Source of the DNA: Scolanthus callimorphus
Lineage: Eukaryota; Cnidaria; Anthozoa; Actiniaria; Edwardsiidae
Assembly: GCA_033964015.1 (NCBI GenBank)
Contig: CM066925.1
Location: 930,001 to 994,000, forward strand
Reading direction: 5' to 3'
DNA length: 64,000 bases
Shown: one piece after another, positions 1 through 9,109 of the stretch
How positions within the stretch are numbered: the stretch's first letter is position 1
Layout: each line of letters starts with the position of its first letter
Position numbers and translations under genes: made by a program
The notes under the pieces: model-generated
What the model was told of the DNA's origin: nothing
What the model saw: the letters and a program-made list of their open reading frames with translations, nothing else
Databases searched by the model: none

Positions 1-764
1 CTTTTGTTTTGCCCGGCTAATAGTCGATTATAAAGATATTTAAATGGAATTTACTAAACCGGAATGATATCATAACATGAATGGAAGTGTGGGAGTGTAA
101 CGCTTGGCGGCTGTGATTGTGTGACATAACTCAGATGTTCATCCCGGCCTCAGTGTTCCGTCCAGTACTCCACCAAAAACGTGAAAATATATCAGATCAG
201 TTTGCCTGATTTTATGGAGTGCTACATAAATGAAATGAGAATCACAAGCAATATCATTCCGTCTTGTTAGTGTAAGCGTTACTGCCCAATTTGTTATTAT
301 TCCAACAGTGCTCAGCTCGATAATAGAAATAGAACAGTGAATCTCTTGTTATTTCTCTTTGAAATGGAGTACTGTTCGAAACAGACCTTTAAAATGGTAT
401 TTGTAGATAATAATATGACAGATAGGAAGCTATAGTGCGCTAAATAATCACAGCTACAAGTACTTCCAACTTTCTTACATGTTTATTTGAAATTTTACTG
501 AAATCCATGGAGCACTGATGTGGAGTAATGTGACAAACAATACGAAACTTGTACCACAATTAGCATTTCTATACATTCCGGTACATTTAATTAAGGTGTC
601 GATTATTTCACTTTTGAGAGAACGCGAGGGTGGAAAACGAAAAAAGAAAATATCTCAAGAACACTCGTTTACGGAGTCGTTTATAGGAACAATTGATCCA
701 TGCAGTATAATTATAAAGTTAAAAGAGATAGTCCTCTCAAAAGCGAAATAATTGGCCTTGAGCA
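1..764. other. No recognisable gene
   Basis: AT-rich sequence with only short reading frames, the longest a 77-codon frame at 518-751 with no motif I recognise. It flanks the left end of the Tc1-like transposon that follows. I see no tandem repeat and no strong fold-back here. Confidence 0.5.
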
Positions 765-890
765 TTTTGGCGAAAAGAAACTGTTCCTGGAATTCTATCG
801 TGAAAAAATTAAAGTTGTGTTTAGTTTTTGTGAAAAATAGAAATACGTGCGCCATAAAAGAAGTATCATATTACAAGAACTGTAAATGTC

Positions 891-1298
891 TCAGTACTTT
901 GTACGCTGTCCTTTAGATGCAATTATTGAGTGTATGCGCTTGTTCATACTTGAAATAGTTTTATCGATTATTTCTGGGTCGATGGCATAACAACAGGCTA
1001 TGACCCTTCTTCTGAATTCTTCGAACGATTCGCTTATAATACCCAATCCTTCAGCCTCTAATTGTAGCTTTTTTTTGACAAGATGAAAAATATTCTCGAT
1101 GGGATTCAAATCAGGTGAACGTGCAGGGATTTCATGATGTTGAGCTTCGACTTGACTTAATGCAGACCGTGATAATTTACTCGTTTGTGATGGATCATTA
1201 TCCATTACGAACAGCCTCTGTCCACCTGCTTTCAATCCCGCTTTTGCGAAAGTTAGGTTGAAATGCCCCGTAATATATAGATTTAGCCACTGGCTAAA
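891..1298 (-). pseudogene. Tc1-type transposase, C-terminal part
   Basis: This piece holds the rest of the DDE domain. It starts at FSQWLNLY and includes the second catalytic aspartate in VMDNDPSQTS. The SPDLNPIENIF block carries the catalytic glutamate. Exactly 34 residues separate the first D of DND from that E, the DD34E signature of the Tc1 family. The reading frame ends at a TGA at 891-893. An upstream ATG at 1356-1358 lies inside the nested element, so the first 20 or so residues of that open frame are not transposase. If one copy of the shared TTTA at the breakpoint is dropped, this piece is in the same frame as the N-terminal piece, so the insertion alone may have killed the gene. Confidence 0.85.
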
Positions 1299-1371
1299 AG
1301 CGGAGCTCCTGGTTATAAATTTTTTTTGTGTGAATGAAAGGGATTCCCATGTGTACATGGTTTACATGGTT

Positions 1372-2480
1372 ACTTTAGAGTCTTCCCTTCACGAGATATT
1401 AATTTTTCAAGCATAAATGACATCATCGATGACGTCATATCACGTGACCACTTCATTTCGCTCATCTAATGACCTAGACTACACTACCAAAGTTTGGTTG
1501 TTTTAGAGTATTCCCTTCACGAGATATTAATTTTTCAAGCATAGATGACGTCATCCATGACGTCACATCACGTGACCACTTCATTTCGCTCATCTGGTGA
1601 CCTGGATTACATTACCCAAGTTTGGTTGGTTTAGAGTCTTCCTTTCATGAGATATTAACTTTTCAAGCGTAGATGACGTCATCGATGACGTCATATCACG
1701 TGACCACATCATTTCGCTCATCTGGTGACCTGGATTACATTACCCAAGTTTGGCTGCTTTAGAGTCTTCCCTTCACGAGATATTGATTTTTTAAGCATAG
1801 ATGACGTCATCGATGACGTCATATCACGTGACCACCTAAATTTGCTCATCTGGTGGCCTAGACTACACTACCCAAGTTTTGTTGTCTTAGAGTCTTCCCT
1901 TCACGAGATATTGATTTTTCAATCATAGATGACGTCATCGATGACGTCACATCACGTGACCACTTCATTTCGCTCATCTGGTGAACTGGATTAACCCAAG
2001 TTTGGTTGGTTTAGAGTCTTCCTTTCATGAGATATTGATTTTTCAAACATAGATGACGTCATCGATGACGTCATATCACGTGACCACTTCATTTCGCTCA
2101 TCTGTTGACCTGGATTACATTACCCAAGTTTGGTTGCTTTAGAGTCTTCCCTTCACGAGATATTGATTTTTCAAGCATAAATGACGTCATCGATGACGTC
2201 ATATCACGTGACCACCTCATTTTGCTCATCTGGTGGCCTAGACTACATTACCCAAGTTTTGTTGTCTTAGAATCTTCCCTTCACGAGATATTGATTTTTC
2301 AAACATAGATGACGTCATCGATGACGTCACATCACGTGACCACTTCATGTCGCTCATCTGGTGACCTGGATTACATTACCCAAGTTTGGTTGGTTTAGAG
2401 TCTTCCTGTCATGAGATATTGATTTTTCAAGCATAGATGACGTCATCGATGACGTCACATCACGTGTCCGTGTTGCAGCA
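1372..2480. repeat. 127-bp satellite carrying CRE palindromes, about 9 copies
   Basis: Nine tandem units of about 126-129 bp. The 20-bp core TGACGTCATCGATGACGTCA recurs near 1417, 1546, 1675, 1802, 1929, 2055, 2183, 2309 and 2438, with a few substitutions in the first two units. The core is a perfect palindrome of two CRE-like TGACGTCA sites around ATCGAT. Each unit also carries CACGTGAC, an E-box, a few bases later. Units differ by scattered point changes. Open frames of 67 codons across it are by-products of the repeat. Confidence 0.9.
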
Positions 2481-2584
2481 CCCCCCTTGTGGCATAGACA
2501 AAATATTCCAAGTATGGTTGTCTTAGCGTGTTCCCTTGAGGAGATATAATTTTTTCTTTGCATACCACAGGGTTCCCATGTGTA

Positions 2585-2632
2585 CACGGACGGACGGACG
2601 GACGGACGGACGACGGACGGACGGACGGACGG
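2585..2632. repeat. (GGAC)n microsatellite
   Basis: About eleven copies of GGAC with one interruption (CGACGG). It directly follows CCCATGTGTACACGGAC. A related CCCATGTGTACATGG occurs at 1345-1360 at the other side of the satellite, so the array is framed by two similar sequences. Confidence 0.9.
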
Positions 2633-2857
2633 CGTACGCTATAGGTTTAATACCAGAAAAATAAAGAAAAAATCATATCTCCCGAAGGGAAGCTTCTATA
2701 GAAGCCAAACTTGGACAAAGTTTCAAAGACCATAAGAGGAACACTACACCAAAGTCACGTGCCCTTACGTCATCAATGACGTCATCAAAATGATCCATAA
2801 TGCCGGTGACGTTCAAAAATCAACTCGATAGTATACTATACGTTTTTCCCTTAGGTA

Positions 2858-2905
2858 TGGTGCTCCGCTTGCGCGGGCCTTCGGCCCGCGCAGGAGCTCC
2901 GCTAT
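2858..2905. repeat. GC-rich hairpin at the end of the nested element
   Basis: A 10-bp perfect stem (TGCGCGGGCC / GGCCCGCGCA, loop TTC) is flanked by an outer inverted pair GGTGCTCCGC / GGAGCTCCGC. A similar structure, with different GC arms around CCTTCG, lies at 61717-61757, which suggests a shared repeat family. Confidence 0.7.
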
Positions 2906-3622
2906 AAATCTTGCAAAGAATGGTCCGTCCATTTTTTCATAAGGCTCGCAGAGAATTATGCCCTTCTTATGGGCTATTCCAACCATCAGATGGAGTCGGC
3001 GGCCTCCAGCCAAGTCTTTGGACCCCCTCGAAGTAATGTTTAGACCCTCCCCCTTCTTGCGCCACACACGTGCTTTGGGCCTCTGTGCTTCATTAAGAGG
3101 ATTAAATTTATGGACGAACGAAACCCCGTCTAAATAAAATGACACGTGCTCTGTGTAAAAGTCTGGATAAGTCTTCAGAAGACGTGCCATTTTATGCGCA
3201 TACTGGAGTCTCTTCAATTTGTCGCCCTCATTCAATAGCCCCTTTTTGCGTGCCTGCAAAAACCGATAGCCAGAATTGTTGAGATACCTTGAAACAGTTC
3301 GGCGCTTAACAGTCCCTTGCAAACCCGCTGCTTCTATCAACGACTGTACGTTCACGTTCACATTTTCTCGACGCAGACGGTGCAGTGTTCGCATGAGCAG
3401 TCTCTTTTCCCTGTCCCCTAGCTTTGGCTTTCGTCCAACTTTTCCGTTCCAGGACAGCCGCGCCGTTGTCTTTTTTAAGTGCAACTCGCGCGAGCTCCAA
3501 ATGCGATGGGCAGATGATTTCGACATATTGCACTTGTGTGCAATAGTTCGGTAGCTACACTTGTCTCGCTCTCTCCAATATAAAGCGCTAGCGATTTGAA
3601 CGGAGCTTAATTTCTTCACCAT
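2904..3622 (-). pseudogene. Tc1-type transposase, N-terminal part
   Basis: About 239 codons from a methionine at 3620-3622. Residues about 5-50 form a helix-turn-helix of the HTH_Tnp_Tc3 kind (SVQIASALYW, then SYRTIAHKCNMSKSSAHRIW). A GRKPKL stretch at about 63-68 sits where Tc1 enzymes have the GRPR-like linker. A second DNA-binding helix region follows at 70-120. The first catalytic aspartate is D165 in FYLDGVSF. The frame then runs into the nested element near position 2904; the residues read beyond that come from the insertion and are not transposase. The family cuts and pastes DNA at TA dinucleotides. The remaining catalytic residues lie at 891-1298 on the same strand, so this is one gene in two pieces. 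Confidence 0.85.
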
Positions 3623-3655
3623 TGAATTCAGGAACAGTTTCTTTTCGCCAAGATG

Positions 3656-4166
3656 TTGTTTTGGAGAATGGTTGCGCGCATTCTAATTGCATGTGTCATA
3701 AATTAGAAACTAATTTCTCGTAAATTTATATCCTTGGGGCCTATATCCGTCATTTTTTGAGGGATTTATGACACGACAAGATATATTAGCTCACAGATAT
3801 CACGATGTACCAAAATCTTTATTTCTCGGGCAGTATTCCGACCAAAAAATGCGCGTTTTACGATAGGTCGTCATGGAGACAATCCTGGCCAGTTTAATAT
3901 GGGACACAGGCTTCCCAAGATCAGCTTTTGGTTCGCGCGCGCTCACGCTAAATAACTTGCAGTTTTGAGCGCCTGTGACGCTAAAGCCACTGCAGTCTGA
4001 CCCCTCCAAACGTATAAAACCCCTAGCTCTAGTATCTGTCTGCCATATAAACTTTCATATGCAAACTCTGAGACAAATATTACCCACCTTTGATTCCCTA
4101 AAACACAATGTCCTCCCATTTAAAATCGCCCGCTTCCATCTTTCTTTCGCGCGCCCTCCCTCGTCC
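3656..4166. other. No recognisable gene
   Basis: Flank to the right of the Tc1 copy. Short open frames of 69-81 codons show no recognisable motif. I see no fold-back or tandem repeat before the GC-rich inverted repeat at 4167. Confidence 0.4.
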
Positions 4167-4282
4167 AACCCCCCTCCCCCTCCCCCATACAATGTTGGAT
4201 CCATTCCAAATTGTGGCTAATGTTTTGGTGATATTACTAGGAGGACTATAACAACATTGTATGGGGGAGGGGGGGGGGGAGG
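4167..4282. repeat. Polypurine/polypyrimidine inverted repeat
   Basis: A C-rich arm with ATACAATGTTG (4167-4197) is mirrored by a CAACATTGTAT plus G-rich arm (4252-4282), with a loop of about 54 bp. The arms are homopurine/homopyrimidine and are likely to be unstable. Short open frames across them are low-complexity. Confidence 0.75.
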
Positions 4283-4417
4283 AAAGAGGGGAAGAGAGGG
4301 ATAGACAGCGCATTAAGGGGCGAGAATGGTGGAGTACGTGGTATTTCCCTACATGTTTATCGGTAATAATATCCAAATTACTAAGCCGTCCCGATAATTT
4401 AGGCCAGGATTGTAGTT

Positions 4418-4703
4418 TTCTACATCTCATCATATTTCCTCTTTCTTTACTTTTATCACTAGTTTGCGATTTCAATGGCCCATGGCATCCTTTGTTATTC
4501 TTAACCTATTATCACCTTTAGTCATTCCGAATGTTTATCTGTTGCCTAGCAACGGCTCTACATTACTTTATAAACAGCCCCACTCCCTCTGTTTTCTCTC
4601 TTTGCTCCGACGAAGGGCTAACGCTCGAAACGTCAGCAAAACACCATTTTTCCACGGCGTTTAACATAAATCTCAACCTTTGGTTGTTGTTGTTCAGGTA
4701 CAT
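4418..4703 (+). mobile_element. Solo Penelope-like element 3' end
   Basis: Nearly identical to the 3' region of the Penelope-like element at 16937-17203, from TTTTCTACATCTCATC to TAAATCTCAACCT, with only a few differences. It continues with TTGGTTGTTGTTGTTCA. That continuation matches the reverse complement of the 5' end of the full copy (14692-14708), so this fragment preserves more of the terminal repeat than the full copy's own 3' end. No RT sequence is attached, which makes it a 5'-truncated or solo terminal repeat. Confidence 0.8.
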
Positions 4704-4830
4704 GTATAATGCGACGTTTGCTGCAAATTAGTTCGACTCTAATTAATTGGTTCTACTTCGACTTGAATTCGAGTGGCCAACTCGGATAATACGACTGCGG
4801 TGCGACCAAGCGGCAAACGTCGCATTATAC
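4704..4830. repeat. Short fold-back element
   Basis: GTATAATGCGACGTTTGCTG (4704-4723) pairs with CGGCAAACGTCGCATTATAC (4811-4830). A related arm (GACGTTTGCCGCAAAATTAA) occurs near 13626 with GTCGAATCTC / GAGATTCGAC around 13654-13711, so at least two relatives exist in the window. Non-coding, MITE-like. Confidence 0.75.
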
Positions 4831-5276
4831 TCGCATCGAATTCAATTCAAAAATCATGCAAATTAGAAAATAATTGATTCAAATTTGATATATTGTGCAA
4901 ACGTCGTGAAAATAGCCTCTCCCCCATCTACAAAACTTGGATTCCCCCCTTACAGAGCATGCGTTCTATGTTAACTTGCCTTCAAAAAGATAAAATGGCG
5001 CAGATAAAGATAAAGTGTCGCAAATTCCTACAAAACTAAGGATCTCTCTGAACCTGTTCCTGTTTCGAGCTCGCTAAATAATGTTTGACTTGCGAAATAC
5101 AGGTTTGCAAATAAATGCGGTGTATTCGAAAATGACGAGAACACACGGATGGAACTGAAAGCACGTGAGAAAGTTGGATATTGCTAAAGTTGCTCTAAAG
5201 AAAGAGCACCCGGACCTAATGAAAGTCGCGCTGATGAACAGGCTGCTCAGACCAGTATAATAGATAAAAGTATAAT
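4831..5276. other. No recognisable gene
   Basis: AT-rich intergenic sequence between two fold-backs. I see no open frame above 60 codons, no tandem repeat and no clear inverted repeat. Confidence 0.45.
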
Positions 5277-5315
5277 ATTCAAAATACTCATAATGATATG
5301 CGAAGTGGAATTATG
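5277..5315. repeat. Orphan copy of the Ngaro B1-A2 spacer
   Basis: A 39-bp stretch (ATTCAAAATACTCATAATGA and the next 19 bases) is identical to 13090-13128. There it separates repeat B1 from repeat A2 of the Ngaro-like element. Neither B nor A repeats surround it here. It may be a relic of a related element, or the spacer may derive from an older repeat present at both sites. Confidence 0.7.
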
Positions 5316-5320
5316 TTAGA

Positions 5321-5419
5321 GTTAATTACCGAGATTCGAGGCAATAACCCCAATACATCCCAAGGGCCGTAGGCCCGAGGGATGTATTGGGGTTATTGCC
5401 GAGAATCGAGGTAATTAAC
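5321..5419. repeat. 99-bp near-perfect hairpin
   Basis: Arms of about 41 bp (5321-5361 and 5379-5419) pair nearly perfectly around a short GC-rich loop, AAGGGCCGTAGGCCCGA. The arms contain CAATAACCCCAATACATCCC and its complement. It abuts the orphan spacer. A small fold-back repeat or extrusion-prone palindrome. Confidence 0.9.
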
Positions 5420-6428
5420 GGACTTAAACGGACTTAGTTTACAGTTGACAAGGTTTTCAGAAAACAGGGACAAATGAAATGCATTCTTCTCATTGAATTT
5501 AACAGTTTTGAAAAGGAGTACAGTTTACAATTGAAAAAGATAGCGGATTCCAATAGGAACTATTGTTAGTTATTTAGCTGCTTTCATAGAAGTGGGTTCC
5601 CCAGAGAAACTTACTGCAATTAATTTTTACTATGCACAATAAAGTTTTGATGCTGAAGAAAATGAATGACAACTTTTATTCAACTATGATTGACAAAGGT
5701 TTCCAAACACGAATTACGTCTTTTGTTTTCGTACAACAGCCAGTCCAATCAATCAAGCGGCCTTTTGTAAAAGCGCAACTCATTAAAGCGCTGTTATTTT
5801 GGTCGGTACGTAGCTGCTTAAAGCTCCTCTCTGGTTGGATAATACGACAATACCCTACACCTCAACACAAAGAACGAGGATAATAGACTACAGACAAAAG
5901 AACTCCTTTGTAGAACGAAAATAATAGAGACAAAAGCAACTACGTCCTTATTGGTTATTTTCATTTGTACCACGCCTGACAGCTAGGCTACTACAGCTCA
6001 ATTTGCATAACGTTGTGTCTAGCAAAACGGATGGAACTGATTCAAGATGGAGAAACTGAAGGCAAGTTTCAGGTATTTTGCGCTCGTTGGTTGCTCTCTA
6101 CGATTAGATATGCAATTAACCTGGGCATGAGTTTATCTGTATTTTCAGGTTTACGTCTTAAACACACTCTATGGGCAATGAGACCAAGCAAGTAGACTGG
6201 ACACACGCTTCTCAATATGGTTCAAGTGAAGGCGTTCTCGGAAATCGTGTTTTGTGGCGTTCAACGGGATTCGCATAAAGGATATTTAGGAGCAAATATT
6301 GGTTATAGACAGACAGTCAGCATAGATGCATAAACTGAGATTATTGGATGTTTTTTTCTCGGGGTAAGTGTATGGATTTGAATTCACTAGTTAAATGTTT
6401 GGGTTGATAATTGAATTAGTCATTGTGA
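5420..6428. other. About 1 kb without recognisable gene
   Basis: Two short plus-strand frames (5632-5883, 83 codons, and 6013-6195, 60 codons) show no family motif, signal peptide or codon pattern that I recognise. No strong repeats are visible. Confidence 0.4.
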
Positions 6429-6770
6429 AAGGGGCACTGTCATGGTCTATCATGAATTTGGTCTAACTTGGGGTCATTTTAAGTAGCTTAAATGCAGTCA
6501 AACTCCCTACAAATCAACAAAATAATGGTCTACGTTTTTTACCTAACCTTTCAGCTGCTAGATCAATACAAATTTGGAGTATTTTCGTGTATAATCGAGG
6601 GGATGGAATTGGATTGCTAATTGGCATTTTTGATTTTCGAACAGGCTGTGAACAAGTTTCTTTTTCTTTTTAAGACTAATTTGAAACAGAATATAGGTTC
6701 GGAGTTGCTTCTGTAGAACACTTGTCTTATTTTAAAACATTTTGATGAAACAAACGTGACAGTGCCCCTT
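6429..6770. mobile_element. 342-bp MITE-like fold-back
   Basis: The ends AAGGGGCACTGTCA (6429-6442) and TGACAGTGCCCCTT (6757-6770) are perfect 14-bp inverted repeats. The interior is AT-rich and non-coding. I could not read a confident target duplication. Confidence 0.7.
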
Positions 6771-6794
6771 GAAGTCTTGGTAAAAATGGCTTAT

Positions 6795-6947
6795 TGTGTG
6801 GTTCCAGAAATTATCCATAGGAAGGATAATAGGAAAGGATATATTTTCCATACAAATACTGTATTTTTCTTCGGGAATTCCAGAGAGGTGGGGGGGTCAC
6901 TTTTCAACACTCTTCAGGGGGGGGGGGATATTTTCTGGAACCACACA
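6795..6947. mobile_element. 153-bp MITE with target duplication
   Basis: TGTGTGGTTCCAGAAA at 6795-6810 is mirrored by TTTCTGGAACCACACA at 6932-6947. TTAT (or TTATTG if the ends are drawn 2 bp further in) flanks both sides, at 6791 and 6948. The interior has a G-run and no coding capacity. Superfamily unassigned. Confidence 0.8.
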
Positions 6948-6960
6948 TTATTGATTTACA

Positions 6961-7072
6961 GGTAAATATATTGCTCATTATGGATTAATAGGTAAATAAC
7001 TAGATATTTACCTATGAATCCATAATAAGCCATTTATTTACCTATTAATCCATAATGAGCAATATATTTACC
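6961..7072. repeat. 112-bp AT-rich palindrome
   Basis: GGTAAATATATTGCTCATTA reads into its own reverse complement ending at 7072. An internal second pair is also present (ATAGGTAAATAA / ATTTACCTAT). It lies 14 bp from the preceding MITE. Non-coding fold-back. Confidence 0.85.
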
Positions 7073-7211
7073 TAGAAATTCAATTCTATTGATCAACCCC
7101 AACCTTTCCCTGGAGAATTCAAATCCCTCCCCGACTTTTAGTTTGTTGAGAGCCATTATCCGAGTTAATTCCCTACGAATAACAATGGAAACCGCGTCAA
7201 CTGTAAACTAA

Positions 7212-7347
7212 GGTTACATAACCCCTTATTCAAGGTCTGACAATCAGATTATGTAAGATCTCACGACCAGGATGCCATAAATACCAGAATCCGGCAAACA
7301 ACCCTCACATTCTAGCTCAGTTTTCAGCGGGGCCGAACAAAGTGAAC
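7212..7347 (+). repeat. Split direct repeat A1
   Basis: 136 bp beginning GGTTACATAACCCCTTATTC and ending CCGAACAAAGTGAAC. No difference from A2 (13128-13263) was seen by eye. It forms the 5' end of the element and probably contains the promoter. Confidence 0.9.
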
Positions 7348-7386
7348 TCTTTGTTTTTCATCCCGCCTTACGACCCACGCGAATCC

Positions 7387-7557
7387 ATGGCAGACGCCGA
7401 CGCGGATGTACAATATCCTGCCGGCGCCAACCCTGAGGCAGTAGCAGAGCCAGTGATAGAACCAGCAGTCCAGGCCGCTGCGCCTGTGGAACCGCCAGCC
7501 CAGGACGAACAACAACCTGGACAACAACAAGAATTAGAGGTAGTTATCGGTGATTAA
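7387..7557 (+). CDS. Putative Gag N-terminal exon of the Ngaro-like element
   Basis: From the ATG in CCATGGCAGACG this encodes 56 residues, acidic and rich in Ala, Pro and Gln (MADADADVQYPAG..., ending ...QQQELEVVIGD). Upstream codons back to a GTG at 7342 are open, but the ATG is the more natural start. I recognise no domain. It sits just inside repeat A1, where gag is expected. A GTAGTT at 7540 could be a splice donor and TCTTTGCAG ending at 8275 an acceptor. Joining them in phase 0 would lead into KLREEFRILKKSVES. Alternatively it is simply a short leader ORF. The intron is inference. Confidence 0.4.
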   Translation: MADADADVQYPAGANPEAVAEPVIEPAVQAAAPVEPPAQDEQQPGQQQELEVVIGD

Positions 7558-7784
7558 CCATTCATTTGAAATCGAAACTCACGCCTGGTTCGCATGTCGA
7601 ATATTTTCAGATTTCCCGTTACCAAGCCGAGTCCAACTACTAGACGCTGGTTGACAACAGAGATTGATGCGCCACACAATCGGCCTGATTTATACTGTTC
7701 CCTGACCCTGCGGTCTTGGAAATCGGTGTAAGCGTGAACGTGAAAGCGAATCAATCGTCATTACGGCGGAATCGGCCATGGGGC

Positions 7785-8045
7785 TAGTGTTTAGCTCCCG
7801 GTGAAGGTCGAGCATACCGTTATTTACGGCGAGGCTAGCCAAAGGAATGGCTAGGGTTTAGCTCCCGGTGAAGGTTGAGCTAGGAAAGCTCCCAGTGATG
7901 GTAGAGCAGCCGTTATCTGCGGCGGGACTAGCCAAGGGAATGGCTAGAGTTTAGCTCCCGGTGAAGGTTGAGCTAGGAAAGCTCCCGATGATGGTTGAGC
8001 AACCGTTATTTATGACGGGGTTAGCCTAAGAATGGCTAGTGTTTT
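7785..8045 (+). repeat. Internal tandem repeat in the gag leader region
   Basis: Degenerate direct repeats carrying TTTAGCTCCCGGTGAAGGT (7787, 7856, 7949) and AATGGCTAG (three times) occur in almost three imperfect units of about 65-95 bp. They lie inside the proposed intron or untranslated stretch between the two gag reading frames. Confidence 0.7.
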
Positions 8046-8399
8046 GGTCAAAAGCAGTGAACCACGACACTTGGTTCAGCAAGAATGCGAATCTGTAATG
8101 AACCGTCATGGCTCGCTGGCTTGAGCTCAGCACCAACGGGAACCCTGTGGATGTCAGGGAAGAAAGGGACTGGACCTGTAAGCCATCAATTGTATAAGGT
8201 TGACTGACTCTAAATCGACTCTGAACATGAGGTAAAGAAATAATATACTGATTATGCACCTCTGTGTCTTTGCAGAAATTGCGTGAGGAGTTTCGCATTC
8301 TGAAAAAGTCGGTCGAATCGGTCACCCAGGCCTCCCCTGATGACTTGGTAACGAGAACAATCACCTATTGTTCTAGGCCAGCCTCGGAATTCAACAAGG

Positions 8400-8789
8400 A
8401 TGCTTGAAAGCCTGCAACACATGGCCAGCGATGTGAAGCACGAGAAGCGTAACTACTTCAGGCTTGTACATCACACCGCGAGGGACAAGATAGACGTCTC
8501 TAAGAGCCATTTCAAGAGTCTAGTCCTTCGCTTGCTGGGCGACAAGGATCACGAGAAGGTGTTCGACATCTCGACAAAGATTGCCAAGCATTACCGAAAG
8601 GAGGAGGAACAGCAACAAGAAAGCAGCCGTGGCAGATACAGACGTCGTAGTCGCCCCTATAATTACAACAGGTGCATGTACACGGGTGGAGACACCCGGA
8701 GGTGTTTCAGCTGTAACAAAGTCGGCCACATAAAAGCCGATTGTCCAGATAGGAAAAGTGACGGCAAAAATGTCAAACCTGATAATTAG
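8400..8789 (+). CDS. Gag-like protein with CCHC zinc knuckle
   Basis: 129 codons. The N-terminal 60 residues look alpha-helical and charged. A basic, Gln/Arg-rich linker follows (EEEQQQESSRGRYRRRSRPY). A canonical retroviral-type zinc knuckle CFSCNKVGHIKADC (C-X2-C-X4-H-X4-C) lies near residues 101-114. The knuckle binds nucleic acid in Gag proteins of retroelements. Upstream, 8276-8404 is open in another frame (LREEFRILKKSVESVTQ) and runs into a TGA at 8405. A +1 shift near 8399 would join it to this frame. The true Gag may therefore start further upstream with a frameshift, either programmed or a mutation. ATG 8400 is used only as the first in-frame start. Confidence 0.75.
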   Translation: MLESLQHMASDVKHEKRNYFRLVHHTARDKIDVSKSHFKSLVLRLLGDKDHEKVFDISTKIAKHYRKEEEQQQESSRGRYRRRSRPYNYNRCMYTGGDTRRCFSCNKVGHIKADCPDRKSDGKNVKPDN

Positions 8790-9109
8790 TTCGCATACCA
8801 GCAGGGAAATGTAAATGATGAAAAGTGAAAATAAAATGTAAAGCTGATAATTAGCCCAACCAGTAGAAAAATAAAAGAAAGAAGGGAAACATAACCTAAA
8901 TATATATATATATATAATTTTTTTTTTCTCTTATATAAAGTCGCCTATTAATAGCAACTCTGATATGAGGTTCCCTAAATCAAACCTCTCCAGCTTAGCT
9001 GGTCAAAGCTGCTATTTCTCGGCTGACTTTAGCGGGGTGTACCTGTGGAATAGTCCCCCCAGACGTAGGTTTAATATTAATACGATGGTTTGCCTATCCC
9101 TTATAGAAC
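8790..9109 (+). other. Gag-to-pol spacer
   Basis: About 320 bp between the gag stop and the RT frame. It includes an (AT)n run at 8901-8917 followed by a T-run. No coding capability was recognised. It may act as a 5' leader for the RT frame. Confidence 0.5.

Larger units (their letters stand above)
1299..2903. mobile_element. 1.6-kb element inserted in the Tc1 transposase
   Basis: The sequence between the two transposase halves begins with AGCGGAGCTCCTG at 1299-1311 and ends with its reverse complement at 2891-2903, a perfect 13-bp terminal inverted repeat. A possible TAAA target duplication lies at 1295-1298 and 2905-2908, with one extra base on the right, so the exact ends are uncertain. 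The interior holds a 127-bp satellite, a (GGAC)n tract and a 48-bp hairpin end. No coding capacity is visible, so it must have been moved by enzymes from elsewhere. The superfamily is unknown. Confidence 0.7.
765..3655 (-). mobile_element. Tc1-type DNA transposon interrupted by a nested element
   Basis: A split Tc1/mariner transposase on the minus strand is bounded by a matching inverted repeat of about 28 bp, at 768-796 and 3625-3652. The shared core reads GGAACAGTTTCTTTTCGCCA, with one indel. Removing the nested 1.6-kb insertion (1299-2903) leaves about 1.29 kb, the normal size of a Tc1 element. The outermost bases and the TA target duplication could not be fixed, because similarity fades outside the 28-bp match. 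The repeats may therefore be subterminal. The copy is inactive because its only gene is split. Confidence 0.8.

Noticed and set aside
1299..2903. Helitron, because of the GC hairpin near one end
   Set aside because: The ends form a perfect 13-bp inverted repeat and no TC start or CTRR end next to the hairpin was found.
4098..4521. Short coding genes on both strands
   Set aside because: The frames translate homopurine/homopyrimidine arms and a Penelope terminal repeat.
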